The notes beneath the pieces are model-generated. The model worked only from the letters and a program-made list of their open reading frames with translations, did no database searches and was not told the DNA's origin. This document shows positions 8,776 through 19,688 of a stretch of 64,000 bases of DNA, piece by piece (the first letter of the stretch is position 1; the number at the start of each line of letters is the position of its first letter). The stretch covers positions 62,001 through 126,000 of the forward strand of contig NZ_JACYOT010000007.1 of the NCBI RefSeq assembly GCF_014858005.1, written 5' to 3'. The position numbers and the translations under genes are program-made. The DNA comes from Propioniciclava soli. Its GTDB lineage: Bacteria > Actinomycetota > Actinomycetes > Propionibacteriales > Propionibacteriaceae.

Positions 8776-10449
8776 ATGGCCCAGATCATCGTGATGCCCG
8801 CCCTGGGCAACACCGTTGAGTCGTGCCTCATGTCCGTGTGGTCGGTCTCCGTGGGCGACACCGTCGACGAGGACACCAACCTGTGCGAGATCGAGACCGA
8901 CAAGTCCACGATGGACGTCCCCGCCGGCGTGTCCGGGACGGTGTTGGCGCTGCTGGTCGAGGAGGGCGACGACGTCCCCGTCAAGAGCCCGATCGCCGTC
9001 GTCGGTGGCGCCGACGAGAACGCCGAGGCGGTGCTGGCCGAGCACGGCCTCGCCCCGCAGGCCACCGGTGAGGGCGGCGAGGTCGATGAGGGTGGTGAGG
9101 ACGACCTCACCCCGTCCGCCGACGAATCTGGCTCCGGCTCCGCCACTTCCGGCAGCTCCGACTCCAGCAGCTCCAACTCCACCGCCGCCCGGTCCGCCGC
9201 GTCCGGCCGCGACAGCAACCGCCCCGGCGGCTCGGAGACCAGGACCGACGCCCACGGCGCCCCCGCCGAGGCCAGCGACGAGGAACTCGCCGCCGGCGTG
9301 CCCGAGGTCACCGGCGAGGGGGGCGAGGTGGACGAGGACGGTGAGGATCCCCTCGCGCCCTCGGTCGATGCCGACGCCACCCAGGGCTCCGGCTCCACTC
9401 AAGGCTCCTCGGGCTCCGCCGCAGGCGCTCCCAGCGGCGCCGCCTCTCCGCGGGCCCGTCACCGGGCCGAGGCCGAGGGCGTCCGCCTCGAGAATGTCGG
9501 CGAAGGCACGGGCCCGCACGGCCGCATCATCGAGCGCGACGTCGAAGCAGCCCTGGCCGCCGGCCCCCGGCCCACCGCCGGCACCAAGGGCGAGGACCTC
9601 TCCGGCGTCGCCCAGGGCACCGCGATTGGCGGCCGAGTCGGCCAGGCCGATCTGGCCGCGTCCACCGCGCCGACGCAGCCTGCCGCCCCGCAGCCCGCCA
9701 AACAGCAGCCGGCCGCCCCGCAGTCGGCCGCCCAGGCTGCACCCGCGGCCGGTGAGTACACCGAGACTCCGCTCAAGGGCGTCCGCAAGATCATCGCCGA
9801 GCGCATGATCAACGCGCTCGCCACCTCGGCCCAGCTCAGCTACGACGCCTCCGCGGACGCCGCCGGGTTGCTGGCGCTGCGGAAGAAGTTCAAGGCGTCC
9901 CCGCCGAAGCTCGGCTACAACGGCATCACGCTGGGCGACCTGGTGTGCTTCGCGACGGTGCAGGTGCTGCGCAACCACGCGAACCTCAACGCCCACCTGG
10001 TCGACGGCGCGCTGCGCACGTTCACGCCGGTGCACCTCGGCCTCGCGGTCGACACGCCCCGCGGCCTGCTCGTGCCGACGATCCGCAACGCGGACGCCCT
10101 CAGCGTCCGCACGCTGTCCGACACCACCAAGGAGCTCGCCGGCCAGGCCCGCGAGGGCAAGATCGACCCCGCTCTGCTCAGCGGCGCCACCTTCACGGTG
10201 AGCAACCTCGGCAGCTTCGGCATCGAGAGCTTCACCCCGATCGTCAACGTGCCGCAGACCGGCATCCTCGGCGTCAACACGATCACCCACCACGCCGTGC
10301 TCAGCGACGACGGCACCGTGGGCGTCCAGCAGCGGATCAGTTTCTCGCTGACGGCCGACCACCAGGTGGTCGACGGGGCGGACGCGGGCCGGTTCCTGGC
10401 CGACCTCGTCCGCGCCATCGAGCACATCGACCTGACGGTGCTGGGGTGA
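8776..10449 (+). CDS. 2-oxoacid dehydrogenase E2 (dihydrolipoamide acyltransferase)
   Basis: A 557-residue acyltransferase core of a pyruvate- or branched-chain-type complex. Residues about 1-78 are one lipoyl domain with the lipoylated Lys43 in EIETDKSTM. A peripheral-subunit-binding domain lies near residues 215-255 (SPRARHRAEAEGVR). The catalytic domain occupies about 335-557, with the active His529 in DHQVVDG. The long acidic/Ser-rich linker holds a duplicated segment, TGEGGEVDE at residue 97 and again at 179. ATG 8776 follows AAGGAG. E3 starts inside its stop codon, so the genes are translated together. Confidence 0.93.
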   Translation: MAQIIVMPALGNTVESCLMSVWSVSVGDTVDEDTNLCEIETDKSTMDVPAGVSGTVLALLVEEGDDVPVKSPIAVVGGADENAEAVLAEHGLAPQATGEGGEVDEGGEDDLTPSADESGSGSATSGSSDSSSSNSTAARSAASGRDSNRPGGSETRTDAHGAPAEASDEELAAGVPEVTGEGGEVDEDGEDPLAPSVDADATQGSGSTQGSSGSAAGAPSGAASPRARHRAEAEGVRLENVGEGTGPHGRIIERDVEAALAAGPRPTAGTKGEDLSGVAQGTAIGGRVGQADLAASTAPTQPAAPQPAKQQPAAPQSAAQAAPAAGEYTETPLKGVRKIIAERMINALATSAQLSYDASADAAGLLALRKKFKASPPKLGYNGITLGDLVCFATVQVLRNHANLNAHLVDGALRTFTPVHLGLAVDTPRGLLVPTIRNADALSVRTLSDTTKELAGQAREGKIDPALLSGATFTVSNLGSFGIESFTPIVNVPQTGILGVNTITHHAVLSDDGTVGVQQRISFSLTADHQVVDGADAGRFLADLVRAIEHIDLTVLG

Positions 10450-11828
10450 GCGCGGTGGGTTCCTATGACGTCATCGTCATGGGCGGCGGCCCCGGCGGCT
10501 ACATCGCCGGGGAGCGGCTGGCCCACGCCGGCCTGACGGTGCTCGTCGCGGAGGCGAAGTCCCTGGGCGGCACCTGCCTCAACGTCGGCTGCATCCCGAC
10601 CAAGTCGCTGCTGAACGGCGCCAAGCTCTACGCCCACGCGCTCCACGGCGAGAAGTTCGGCGTCACCGCCACGGGCGTCTCCTACGACTGGGAGGCCATG
10701 CAGGTCTGGAAGACCAAGACGGTCGACACCCTCGTCGGCGGCGTCGGGGCCATGCTCAAGCGGCTCAAGTGCGAGGTCGTGACCGGCCACGCCACGCTCA
10801 TCGGGCCTGGTGAGGTCGAGGTGGACGGCACCCGCCACACCAGCGAGCACGTCATCATCGCCACCGGTTCGGAGCCCGTCATGCCGGCCTTCCCGGGCAC
10901 GCAGGGCAACGCGAAGGTCATCGACTCCACCGGCATGCTCGCCGTCGAGACCGTGCCGCAGCGCCTCGCCGTCATCGGCGGCGGCGTCATCGGTGTCGAA
11001 TTCGCGTCGCTGTTCGCCGCGCTCGGCTCGCAGGTCACCGTCATCGAGATGATGGACGAGATCTGCCCCTTCATGGACGCCGACGTGGCCGCCGCGCTGC
11101 GCAAGGGCATTGAGGGCGACGTCACGTTCCACCTCGGCTCGACCGTCACGGCCGTCGACGACGCCACCGTCGTCTTCACCGCTCGCAACGGCGAGGAGCA
11201 GCGCGTCGAGGCCGACCTCGTCCTCATGGCCGTCGGACGCCGCCCGCTCGTCACCGGCTGGGGTGCCGAGGAGGCCGGCCTGGACGTCTCGCGCTTCGGC
11301 GTCGTGGTGGACGACCAGATGCGCACCAACCTGCCCAACGTCTGGGCCGTCGGCGACGTCACCGGACGCAGCCTGCTCGCCCACGCCGCCTACCGCATGG
11401 GCGAGATCGCCTCGGCCCACATCATCGACACCGCCGCGGCCACCAAGGCGGGTCAGGTGATGCGCTGGCACACCATCCCCTGGGCGGTGTACTCGCTGCC
11501 CGAGGCGGCCGGCGTCGGCCTGACGCAGGCGCAGGCGTCCGAGCGCTACGGCGAGGTCGTGACCGCGACGGTTCCGCTCGCGCTCAGCGGCCGCTTCGTC
11601 GCCGAGAACGGCGTCAAGGCGCCCGGCCTGGTGAAGGTGGTGGGGGACGCCGCCACCCGCACGGTTCGCGGCGTCCACATGCTCGGCACCTACGCGCCCG
11701 AGACCATCTGGGGCGCGGTCACCGCGCTCGAGACCGAACTGAGCATCGACGACCTGCGCCAGGTCGTCTTCCCGCACCCGACCGTCTCCGAAGGCATCCG
11801 CGAGGCCGTCTGGGCCGTGCGGGGCTGA
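10446..11828 (+). CDS. lpd: Dihydrolipoamide dehydrogenase (E3)
   Basis: A 460-residue flavoprotein that reoxidises the lipoyl group of E2 with NAD+. It has the FAD motif GGGPGG, the redox disulfide in [14 protein letters not shown], the NAD motif [11 protein letters not shown], the second FAD contact VWAVGDVTG and the C-terminal catalytic HPTVSEG. The GTG start overlaps the E2 stop in a GTGA tetranucleotide, fixing the start. The start of the E1 gene follows 28 bp after its stop. Confidence 0.95.
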   Translation: MSAVGSYDVIVMGGGPGGYIAGERLAHAGLTVLVAEAKSLGGTCLNVGCIPTKSLLNGAKLYAHALHGEKFGVTATGVSYDWEAMQVWKTKTVDTLVGGVGAMLKRLKCEVVTGHATLIGPGEVEVDGTRHTSEHVIIATGSEPVMPAFPGTQGNAKVIDSTGMLAVETVPQRLAVIGGGVIGVEFASLFAALGSQVTVIEMMDEICPFMDADVAAALRKGIEGDVTFHLGSTVTAVDDATVVFTARNGEEQRVEADLVLMAVGRRPLVTGWGAEEAGLDVSRFGVVVDDQMRTNLPNVWAVGDVTGRSLLAHAAYRMGEIASAHIIDTAAATKAGQVMRWHTIPWAVYSLPEAAGVGLTQAQASERYGEVVTATVPLALSGRFVAENGVKAPGLVKVVGDAATRTVRGVHMLGTYAPETIWGAVTALETELSIDDLRQVVFPHPTVSEGIREAVWAVRG

Positions 11829-11856
11829 CCGAACCACTTGTAGAGGAAGAGAAACC

Positions 11857-14316
<2,460 letters not shown>

Positions 14317-14342
14317 CCCTGGCCTTCTGGACCGCCCACCCG

Positions 14343-15056
14343 GTGGAGGTCGTCGCGGCGGTGCTCGCGCTCGCCTTCATCGGGGCGGTGGTGCAGGGGG
14401 TGCTCGGCTTCGGCCTGGGCGTCGTGGCCGCGCCCTTCGTGGCGTGGCTCGCGCCCGAGGTGCTACCCGCCGCCCTCGTCCTGGCCTCGTTGCCGCTGCC
14501 CTTGCTGACGCTGGGGGGCGAGTGGCGCGCCACGGACTGGCGGGCGTTGGGCTGGGCGTTGGTCGGACGCCTGCCCGCCACGCTGGTGGGGGTGTTCATC
14601 GTCGCCGTCGTTCCCGTGGCCGGGCTGCAGATCCTGGTGGCCGCGTCGGTGCTGCTCATGGTGGGGCTGACGCTGTTCCGGGTCGAGGTGCCGCGCACCG
14701 GCGTCACGCTGGCCGGGGCCGGCGTGCTGTCGGGCATCACCGGCACGACCACCGGCATCGGCGGCCCGCCCATCGCCATCGTGCTGCGCAACGACGAGCC
14801 CGCCGTGGCCCGCGCGACCATGGCCGCCTACTTCATGATCGGCTCGCTGCTGACCCTGGGCGCGCTGGCCAGCGTCGGCCGGGTGTCGGGGGTGCCGCTC
14901 GCGGCCGGGCTGGCGATGCTGCCGGCGTCCGTGCTCGGCTTCGTCGTGGCCCTGGGGGTGCGCCGCCACGTGACCGGCGCCCGGTTCCGGGGCGCCGTGC
15001 TGGCCGTGTCGAGCATCGCCGCCGTAGCGCTGCTGGTGCGGGCCCTCTCGGGCTGA
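14343..15056 (+). CDS. TauE/SafE-family membrane transporter
   Basis: A 237-residue, very hydrophobic protein with about eight membrane helices, arranged as the repeated TauE/SafE pattern: GVLGFGLGVVAAPF in the first half and GITGTTTGIGGPPIAIV in the second. The family exports sulfite, sulfoacetate or related organic anions. The GTG at 14343 is 26 bp after the E1 stop. The frame stays open upstream to a CTG at 14319, so the true N-terminus could be eight residues longer. It may be co-transcribed with the dehydrogenase complex. A large repeat element follows at once. Confidence 0.8.
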   Translation: MEVVAAVLALAFIGAVVQGVLGFGLGVVAAPFVAWLAPEVLPAALVLASLPLPLLTLGGEWRATDWRALGWALVGRLPATLVGVFIVAVVPVAGLQILVAASVLLMVGLTLFRVEVPRTGVTLAGAGVLSGITGTTTGIGGPPIAIVLRNDEPAVARATMAAYFMIGSLLTLGALASVGRVSGVPLAAGLAMLPASVLGFVVALGVRRHVTGARFRGAVLAVSSIAAVALLVRALSG

Positions 15057-15066
15057 CCCCTCTCAC

Positions 15067-15270
15067 GTGGCGCACCCCGAGCTCACGTGGCGCACCCTGA
15101 GCTCACGTGGCGCACCGCGAACCCATGTGGCGCACCGCGAACCCACGTGGCGCATCCCGAACCCACGTGGCGCAGCGCCGTTCACGTGGCGGCCCGTGCA
15201 AGACCCTCCACGTGAGTTCCACTGCGCCACGTGCTGGTGAGGTGCGCCAAGTGACCACACACTGCGCCAC
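15067..15270. repeat. Converging 20-bp repeat element, copy B
   Basis: GTGGCGCA-type units start at 15067, 15087, 15107, 15127, 15147 and 15167. The core begins at 15186, and TGCGCCA units start at 15223, 15243 and 15263. The steps 19 bp (last unit to core) and 37 bp (core to first inverted unit) are identical to copy A at 7.4 kb. The 470-bp gap 15057-15526 holds this element, then the separate two-ended element at 15366-15444, and the promoter of the flavoprotein gene. Confidence 0.92.
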
Positions 15271-15365
15271 GTGATCCCCAGGGCCCGGGGCCCGGCCGGC
15301 CATCCCGCGGCCACCACGGAGAGGAGCCAGCAGCCCAGGGGTACGGGCGGCTCCGATGAAAACGC

Positions 15366-15444
15366 GACAGTGAGTGCGCGCTCACTCCGGCAAGCACGTT
15401 CACAACGCGACGTGGGCGAAATCGAGTGTCACCTTTTCGTCGCG
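15366..15444. repeat. Two-ended interspersed element, copy 1
   Basis: The left end is GACAGTGAGTGCGCGCTCAC (from 15366) with a following TC. The right end is ATCGAGTGTCAC at 15421-15432, then CTTTTCGTCGCG. Inside the left end GTGAG and CTCAC form a hairpin. The outer GACA and TGTC can also pair. Copy 2 at 27342 has the same ends at the same 55-bp spacing but a different 33-bp middle. Confidence 0.85.
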
Positions 15445-15526
15445 CCTGTCCGTCTCCAGGTCGTCGAGGGTGCTCCGCCCCCGGCCGAGGTCTGTTGAGC
15501 CTTCACCGCTGGCTAGGGTGAGCGGC

Positions 15527-16654
15527 ATGTTCGACGTCGCGATCGCAGGGCTCGGCCCCGCCGGGTGGTCGCTGGCCTCCGCCTGCGCCGCCCGGGGTCT
15601 GTCCGTGCTCGCTGTCGCCCCCCGACCCGACGCCCCGTGGACCCCCACCTACGGGGTCTGGGCCGACGAGGTCGGCGACTTGCCCGCCTCGGTGGTGCAC
15701 GCCCGGGTGGAGAACCCCGAGCTGCGCGCCCACGGGTCCCACCCGCTGCGGCGGCCCTACGTCGTGCTCGACAACCAGGCCCTCCGCGACGCCCTGCCCC
15801 TCAACGGCGTGGACGTGCGCCCAGCCCGCCTCGACGACGCCGGCGTGGCGGCCCTGCGCCGCGAGGCACGCACCGTCATCGACGCCCGCGGCGCCCGCCC
15901 CGACGGATACCCCGCCGACGACCCCGCGCCCGCCCAGACCGCCTGGGGCCTGGTGCTGGACGCCGACGCCGCGGCCCCCGCGCTGGCAGGAGCCGAGGCC
16001 CTACTCATGGATTTCCGCACCGACTGGGCCGAGGATGCTCAGCACCCCCGTGGCCCGGCCACATTCCTGTATGCGATCCCTGTCGGGGACGGCGGGGTGC
16101 TGCTGGAGGAGACCTGCCTCGCCGCCGCCCCCGGCCTGCCCACCGCCGAACTCAAGGAGCGCTTGGCCCGCCGCCTCACCCGCCGCGGGGTCGCCCCCGC
16201 AGCCCTGACCGAGCCCCGGGCGCGCGAGCTGGTCCGCATCCCGATGCGCGGCCGCGGCGTCCGCCCCGCCCCAGGCGTCTTGGCCCTCGGCACCGCCGGC
16301 CGCGGGGGACACCTCGTCACCGGCTACTCCGTTGCGCACAGCCTGCGCACCGCAGCACCGCTGGCCGACGCCGTTGCCCGCGCCGTCGCCACCGGGCGCC
16401 CGCCCCGCCCCGTCGACCCACCCGGGCCCGCCGACCTGTTCCGCGAAGCCGGGCTGCGCGCCCTGCTGCGCCTCGACGTCGCCGGCACCCTGCACCTGTT
16501 CGACGCCTTCGGCCGCCTGTCCCGCGCCAGCCAGGCCGCGTTCCTCTCCCGGGACGCCGCCGCGCTCGACCTCGCCCGAGCCATGTGGGGCATGTTCACC
16601 CGGATGCCGCCCGCGGGGCGCCGCGAGCTCATCCACGCCACCCTTGGCCGGTGA
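15527..16654 (+). CDS. FAD-dependent lycopene cyclase-family protein
   Basis: A 375-residue flavoprotein with an N-terminal dinucleotide fold (FDVAIAGLGPAGWSLA), YGVWADEV near residue 43, and GTAGRGGHLVTGYSVAHSL near residue 260. These are hallmarks of the CrtY/CrtL lycopene cyclase group, which closes the psi ends of lycopene to rings without net redox change. TAGGGT at 15514-15519 lies 7 bp before the ATG, suggesting a leaderless mRNA. No other carotenoid gene is in the window. The protein could therefore act on carotenoids made elsewhere in the genome, or be a diverged reductase. Confidence 0.75.
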   Translation: MFDVAIAGLGPAGWSLASACAARGLSVLAVAPRPDAPWTPTYGVWADEVGDLPASVVHARVENPELRAHGSHPLRRPYVVLDNQALRDALPLNGVDVRPARLDDAGVAALRREARTVIDARGARPDGYPADDPAPAQTAWGLVLDADAAAPALAGAEALLMDFRTDWAEDAQHPRGPATFLYAIPVGDGGVLLEETCLAAAPGLPTAELKERLARRLTRRGVAPAALTEPRARELVRIPMRGRGVRPAPGVLALGTAGRGGHLVTGYSVAHSLRTAAPLADAVARAVATGRPPRPVDPPGPADLFREAGLRALLRLDVAGTLHLFDAFGRLSRASQAAFLSRDAAALDLARAMWGMFTRMPPAGRRELIHATLGR

Positions 16655-16739
16655 GCAGGCAGAAGGCCGGGCCGTTGGGCAAGCAGCACGCCGGGTCGGT
16701 GAGCAGCCAGCGGATCTGCCGCAGGGGCTGGTCAGCCAC
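16629..16739 (-). CDS. Possible 36-residue Cys-containing small protein
   Basis: A GTG-started minus-strand frame ends inside the tail of the convergent flavoprotein gene. It would encode a short protein with RQIRWLLTDPACCLPNGPAF, followed by another Cys. TATCAT (minus strand, around 16746-16751) sits about 7 bp before the GTG, as in leaderless genes nearby. There is no ribosome site and the frame is too short for a codon-bias test, so it may be chance. Confidence 0.2.
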   Translation of the reverse strand: MADQPLRQIRWLLTDPACCLPNGPAFCLLTGQGWRG

Positions 16740-16749
16740 CGATCGGGAT

Positions 16750-16760
16750 GATACGTTTAA
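16750..16760. promoter_or_regulatory. CGTTTAA half-site before the first GH3 gene
   Basis: ATACGTTTAAG is an AT-rich island 50 bp before the GH3 start. The complementary half TTTAAACG occurs at 19660-19667 before the MFS sugar transporter. LacI-type operators are often palindromes centred on CG, so the two may be degenerate sites of one regulator. Weak evidence. Confidence 0.3.
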
Positions 16761-16810
16761 GTGAGTCCACGACACGCGGCACGCAGCGGTGCCCGCCGAA
16801 GGAGAACCCG

Positions 16811-19099
16811 ATGACCGATCTGCCCTACCGCGACCCCAGCCTCAGCACGGCCGAGCGGGTCGACGACCTGATGTCCCGCCTCTCGGTGGAGGACAAGGCC
16901 GGCCAGCTCACCCAGTACTTCTACATGGCCAGCTTCGGCGAGCTGCCCGTCGATTTCGACTTCGAGGCCCTGCCGCCCGAGGCGCAGTCGTTCGCCAAGC
17001 AGCCGCTCATGGTGAAGGACGCGATCGCCGCGGGCAAGGCCGGCTCGGCCCTGTTCGTCAAGGACGCGGCCACCGCCAACATCCTGCAGCGCAAGGCGGT
17101 CGAGGAGAGCCCGCACGGCATCCCGCTCATCTTCGGCTACGACGTCATCCACGGCTTCCGCACCATCTTCCCGGTGCCGATCGCGCAGGCGGCGTCCTGG
17201 GATCCCGAGGCCGTCGAGGCCGGCCAGCGCGTCGCCGCCCGCGAGGCCCGCGCGGTGGGCATCCACTGGGCGTTCGCCCCGATGGTCGACATCGCGCGCG
17301 ACCCCCGCTGGGGCCGCATCATCGAGGGTGCCGGCGAGGATCCTTGCCTCGGCTCGGCCATCGCCGCCGCCCAGGTGCGCGGCTTCCAGGGCGGCGTCAA
17401 AGGCAACGCCATCGGCGACGAGAGCATCCTGGCCGGCCCCAAGCACTTCGCCGGTTATGGCGCCGCCGTCGGCGGCCGCGATTACGACGACGCCGACATC
17501 TCCGACTCGGAGCTCCGCAACGTCTACCTCCCGCCCTTCAAGGCGGCCGTGGACGCCGGCGCCGCGAACCTGATGAGCGCCTACATGGACCTCAACGGCG
17601 TCCCCGCGTCGGCCAACTGCTGGCTGCTCAACGACGTGCTGCGCGACGAGTGGGGCTTCACCGGCTGGGTCGTCTCCGACGCCAACGCCATCCGCTCGCT
17701 CGAGACCCAGCACCACGCCAAGGACCTCACGGACGCCGGCGCCCGCGGCCTGCACGCGGGCAACGACATGGAGATGTGCATGTTCGACCCGGCGTTCAAC
17801 CGCCTGCCGGACGCCGTCGCCGCCGGCCTGGTCAGCGAGGAGGAACTCGACGTCTCGGTGCGCCGCGTGCTCACCGCCAAGGTCGAGCTCGGCCTCTTCG
17901 AGCACCCCTACGCCGACGAGGACGCGGTGGCCGCCGTGCTGGACGCCGCCGAGCACCGCGACGCCGCCCGCGCCTCCGCCGAGAAGACGTTCGTGCTGCT
18001 GCGCAACGAGGGCGCCACCCTGCCGCTGGACGCCGACGCCCTTGGCTCGATCGCGGTGATCGGCGAACTGGCCGACTCCCCGCGCGACACCCTGGGCCCG
18101 TGGGTGTTCGATCACGACACCGACGAGGCGGTCAGCATTCTCGCCGGCATCAAGGAGCGCACCGGCGACGGCGTCACCGTCGAGCACGTCCCCGGCGTGA
18201 AGGTGGAGCCGCGGCACTTCCCGTCCATGTTCGACCGCATGGATCCGACCACCCCGCAGACGCCCGAGGACCATGACGACGACGCCGAGCTCGCCCGCGC
18301 CATCGAGCTCGCCAAACGCTCGGACGTGGCGGTCGTCGTGATCGGCCAGCGCCAGAACCAGATCGGTGAGAACGCCTCGGCGGGCACCCTGGAGCTGCCC
18401 GGACGCCAGCTCGAACAGCTGCAGGCGCTGGTCGCCACCGGGACGCCGGTGGTCGCGCTCGTGATGTCCGGGCGTCCGCTCGACCTGCGCTGGGCCAACG
18501 AGCACGTGCCGGCGATCCTGCAGGTCTGGTACCCCGGCACCCGCGGCGGCGAGGCGGTGGCGTCCGCGCTGTTCGGCGACGTCAGCCCCGCCGGACGCCT
18601 GCCCATCACCTGGCCGCGTCACGTCGGCCAGGTGCCGATGTACCACAACCACTACCGCACCTTCCAGCCCGAGGCGCAGGGGCAGCGCTACTGGGACGAG
18701 GAGTCGACGCCGCTGTACCCCTTCGGCCACGGCCTGTCGTACGCCGCGTTCAGCTATGCCGACCTGCGGGCCCCCGAGACGGTTGCGGTGGGGGAGACGG
18801 CCACGGTGTCGGTGGCGGTCACGAACGACTCCTCGGTGGACGCCGAGGACGTCGTGCAGCTCTACGTGCACCAGCGCCACGGCACCTCGACCCGCCCGAT
18901 CCGGGAGCTGAAGGGCTTCCGGCGGGTGCACGTGCCGGCGGGGGAGACGGTCACGGTCGAGTTCGAGCTCGGCCCCGACCAGCTCCGCTACTGGAGCGCC
19001 GTCACCCGCGACTGGGTGCAGGACGCCACCGTGCTGGATGTGTGGGCGGGCGGCTCGTCGGCGGCGGAGCTGGCGACCACCCTCGAGATCACGGGGTGA
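16811..19099 (+). CDS. Beta-glucosidase, glycoside hydrolase family 3
   Basis: A 762-residue GH3 enzyme without signal peptide, so cytoplasmic. The (beta/alpha)8 domain includes GIPLIFGYDVIHGFRTIFP and DPRWGRIIEGAGEDP. The nucleophile is Asp290 in VVSDANAI, a variant of the common SDW string. The second domain includes VVVIGQRQNQIGE and a C-terminal fibronectin-III-like domain follows PFGHGLSYAAF. It resembles BglX and should release glucose from beta-glucosides imported by the neighbouring transporter. ATG 16811 has AAGGAGA upstream. Its stop overlaps the end of the convergent NTF2-like gene by 11 bp. Confidence 0.92.
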   Translation: MTDLPYRDPSLSTAERVDDLMSRLSVEDKAGQLTQYFYMASFGELPVDFDFEALPPEAQSFAKQPLMVKDAIAAGKAGSALFVKDAATANILQRKAVEESPHGIPLIFGYDVIHGFRTIFPVPIAQAASWDPEAVEAGQRVAAREARAVGIHWAFAPMVDIARDPRWGRIIEGAGEDPCLGSAIAAAQVRGFQGGVKGNAIGDESILAGPKHFAGYGAAVGGRDYDDADISDSELRNVYLPPFKAAVDAGAANLMSAYMDLNGVPASANCWLLNDVLRDEWGFTGWVVSDANAIRSLETQHHAKDLTDAGARGLHAGNDMEMCMFDPAFNRLPDAVAAGLVSEEELDVSVRRVLTAKVELGLFEHPYADEDAVAAVLDAAEHRDAARASAEKTFVLLRNEGATLPLDADALGSIAVIGELADSPRDTLGPWVFDHDTDEAVSILAGIKERTGDGVTVEHVPGVKVEPRHFPSMFDRMDPTTPQTPEDHDDDAELARAIELAKRSDVAVVVIGQRQNQIGENASAGTLELPGRQLEQLQALVATGTPVVALVMSGRPLDLRWANEHVPAILQVWYPGTRGGEAVASALFGDVSPAGRLPITWPRHVGQVPMYHNHYRTFQPEAQGQRYWDEESTPLYPFGHGLSYAAFSYADLRAPETVAVGETATVSVAVTNDSSVDAEDVVQLYVHQRHGTSTRPIRELKGFRRVHVPAGETVTVEFELGPDQLRYWSAVTRDWVQDATVLDVWAGGSSAAELATTLEITG

Positions 19100-19472
19100 G
19101 CAGCCGGGTGAAGGACAGCGACGCCAGCTGCCACCGCTCGTCGGTGCGCACGTAGACCTCCGTCGTCACGAACGGGTTCGTCACCTCCTCACCGCCCACG
19201 ACGGCCACGAGCCGCAGGGTGGTGAGGAGGACGGCAGTGTGATCGCTGAGGAGGGGGACGGTCACCGACTCCACGTCGACAGTCTTGTACTGGATGTCGC
19301 CGCGACGGATGACCTCCAGCTCCTGATCCTTGGTCATGGTCGCGCCCATGTGGACGAAGACCGCGTCGTCATGGACGCCTTCGGCCAGGGCGTCCGCGTC
19401 GCGCTCGGACATCTGGCGCCACGTCCGGGCCGACAGTTCGATGATCTCCTGCTGGGTCGTCACGGTCGCCAT
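19089..19472 (-). CDS. NTF2/SnoaL-like (DUF4440-type) small protein
   Basis: About 127 residues with the cone-shaped NTF2-like pattern: a helix with ARTWRQMSERDADALAEGVH, then DDAVFVHMGAT and a beta-rich C-terminal half ending ERWQLASLSFTR. Such proteins are small hydrolases, isomerases or ligand binders, and the activity cannot be told from sequence. Two starts are possible, ATG 19472 or GTG 19487, with GAGAGG between them; I chose the ATG. The gene is convergent with the GH3 gene and divergent from the transporter. Confidence 0.7.
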   Translation of the reverse strand: MATVTTQQEIIELSARTWRQMSERDADALAEGVHDDAVFVHMGATMTKDQELEVIRRGDIQYKTVDVESVTVPLLSDHTAVLLTTLRLVAVVGGEEVTNPFVTTEVYVRTDERWQLASLSFTRLLTP

Positions 19473-19530
19473 CCTCTCTTCGAGCACTGGGGACGCCTCG
19501 TGGCGGCCCGGGTGGATGCCAGCCTACGGC

Positions 19531-19575
19531 CGCCGGGGGCGCCGGGGGCGCCGGGGGCGCCGGGGGCGCCGGGGG
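19531..19575. repeat. Five tandem copies of a 9-bp unit
   Basis: CGCCGGGGG is repeated exactly five times in the gap between the NTF2-like gene and the MFS transporter. Such pure G/C microsatellites are prone to copy-number change. It lies about 35 bp upstream of the transporter promoter. Confidence 0.9.
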
Positions 19576-19610
19576 TGACGTCGAAACCCCTGGCATCTGT
19601 GGGACGACTG

Positions 19611-19640
19611 TTGACAGACCGGGCCGCGGGCGGGTCTAAT
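19611..19640 (+). promoter_or_regulatory. Promoter of the MFS transporter gene
   Basis: TTGACA at 19611-19616 and TCTAAT at 19635-19640 are 18 bp apart, a good housekeeping-sigma promoter. TTTAAACG at 19660-19667 lies about 15 bp downstream of the expected start, where a bound repressor would stop transcription. Confidence 0.6.
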
Positions 19641-19688
19641 GAACGCGGGCACTGAAACCTTTAAACGCGGTTCTCGACGAGGAGAAAC

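Noticed and set aside
15063-15317. Repeat-encoded small proteins on the minus strand at 15.1-15.4 kb
   Set aside because: The sequence is a direct reading of the GTGGCGCA array, with no ribosome site.
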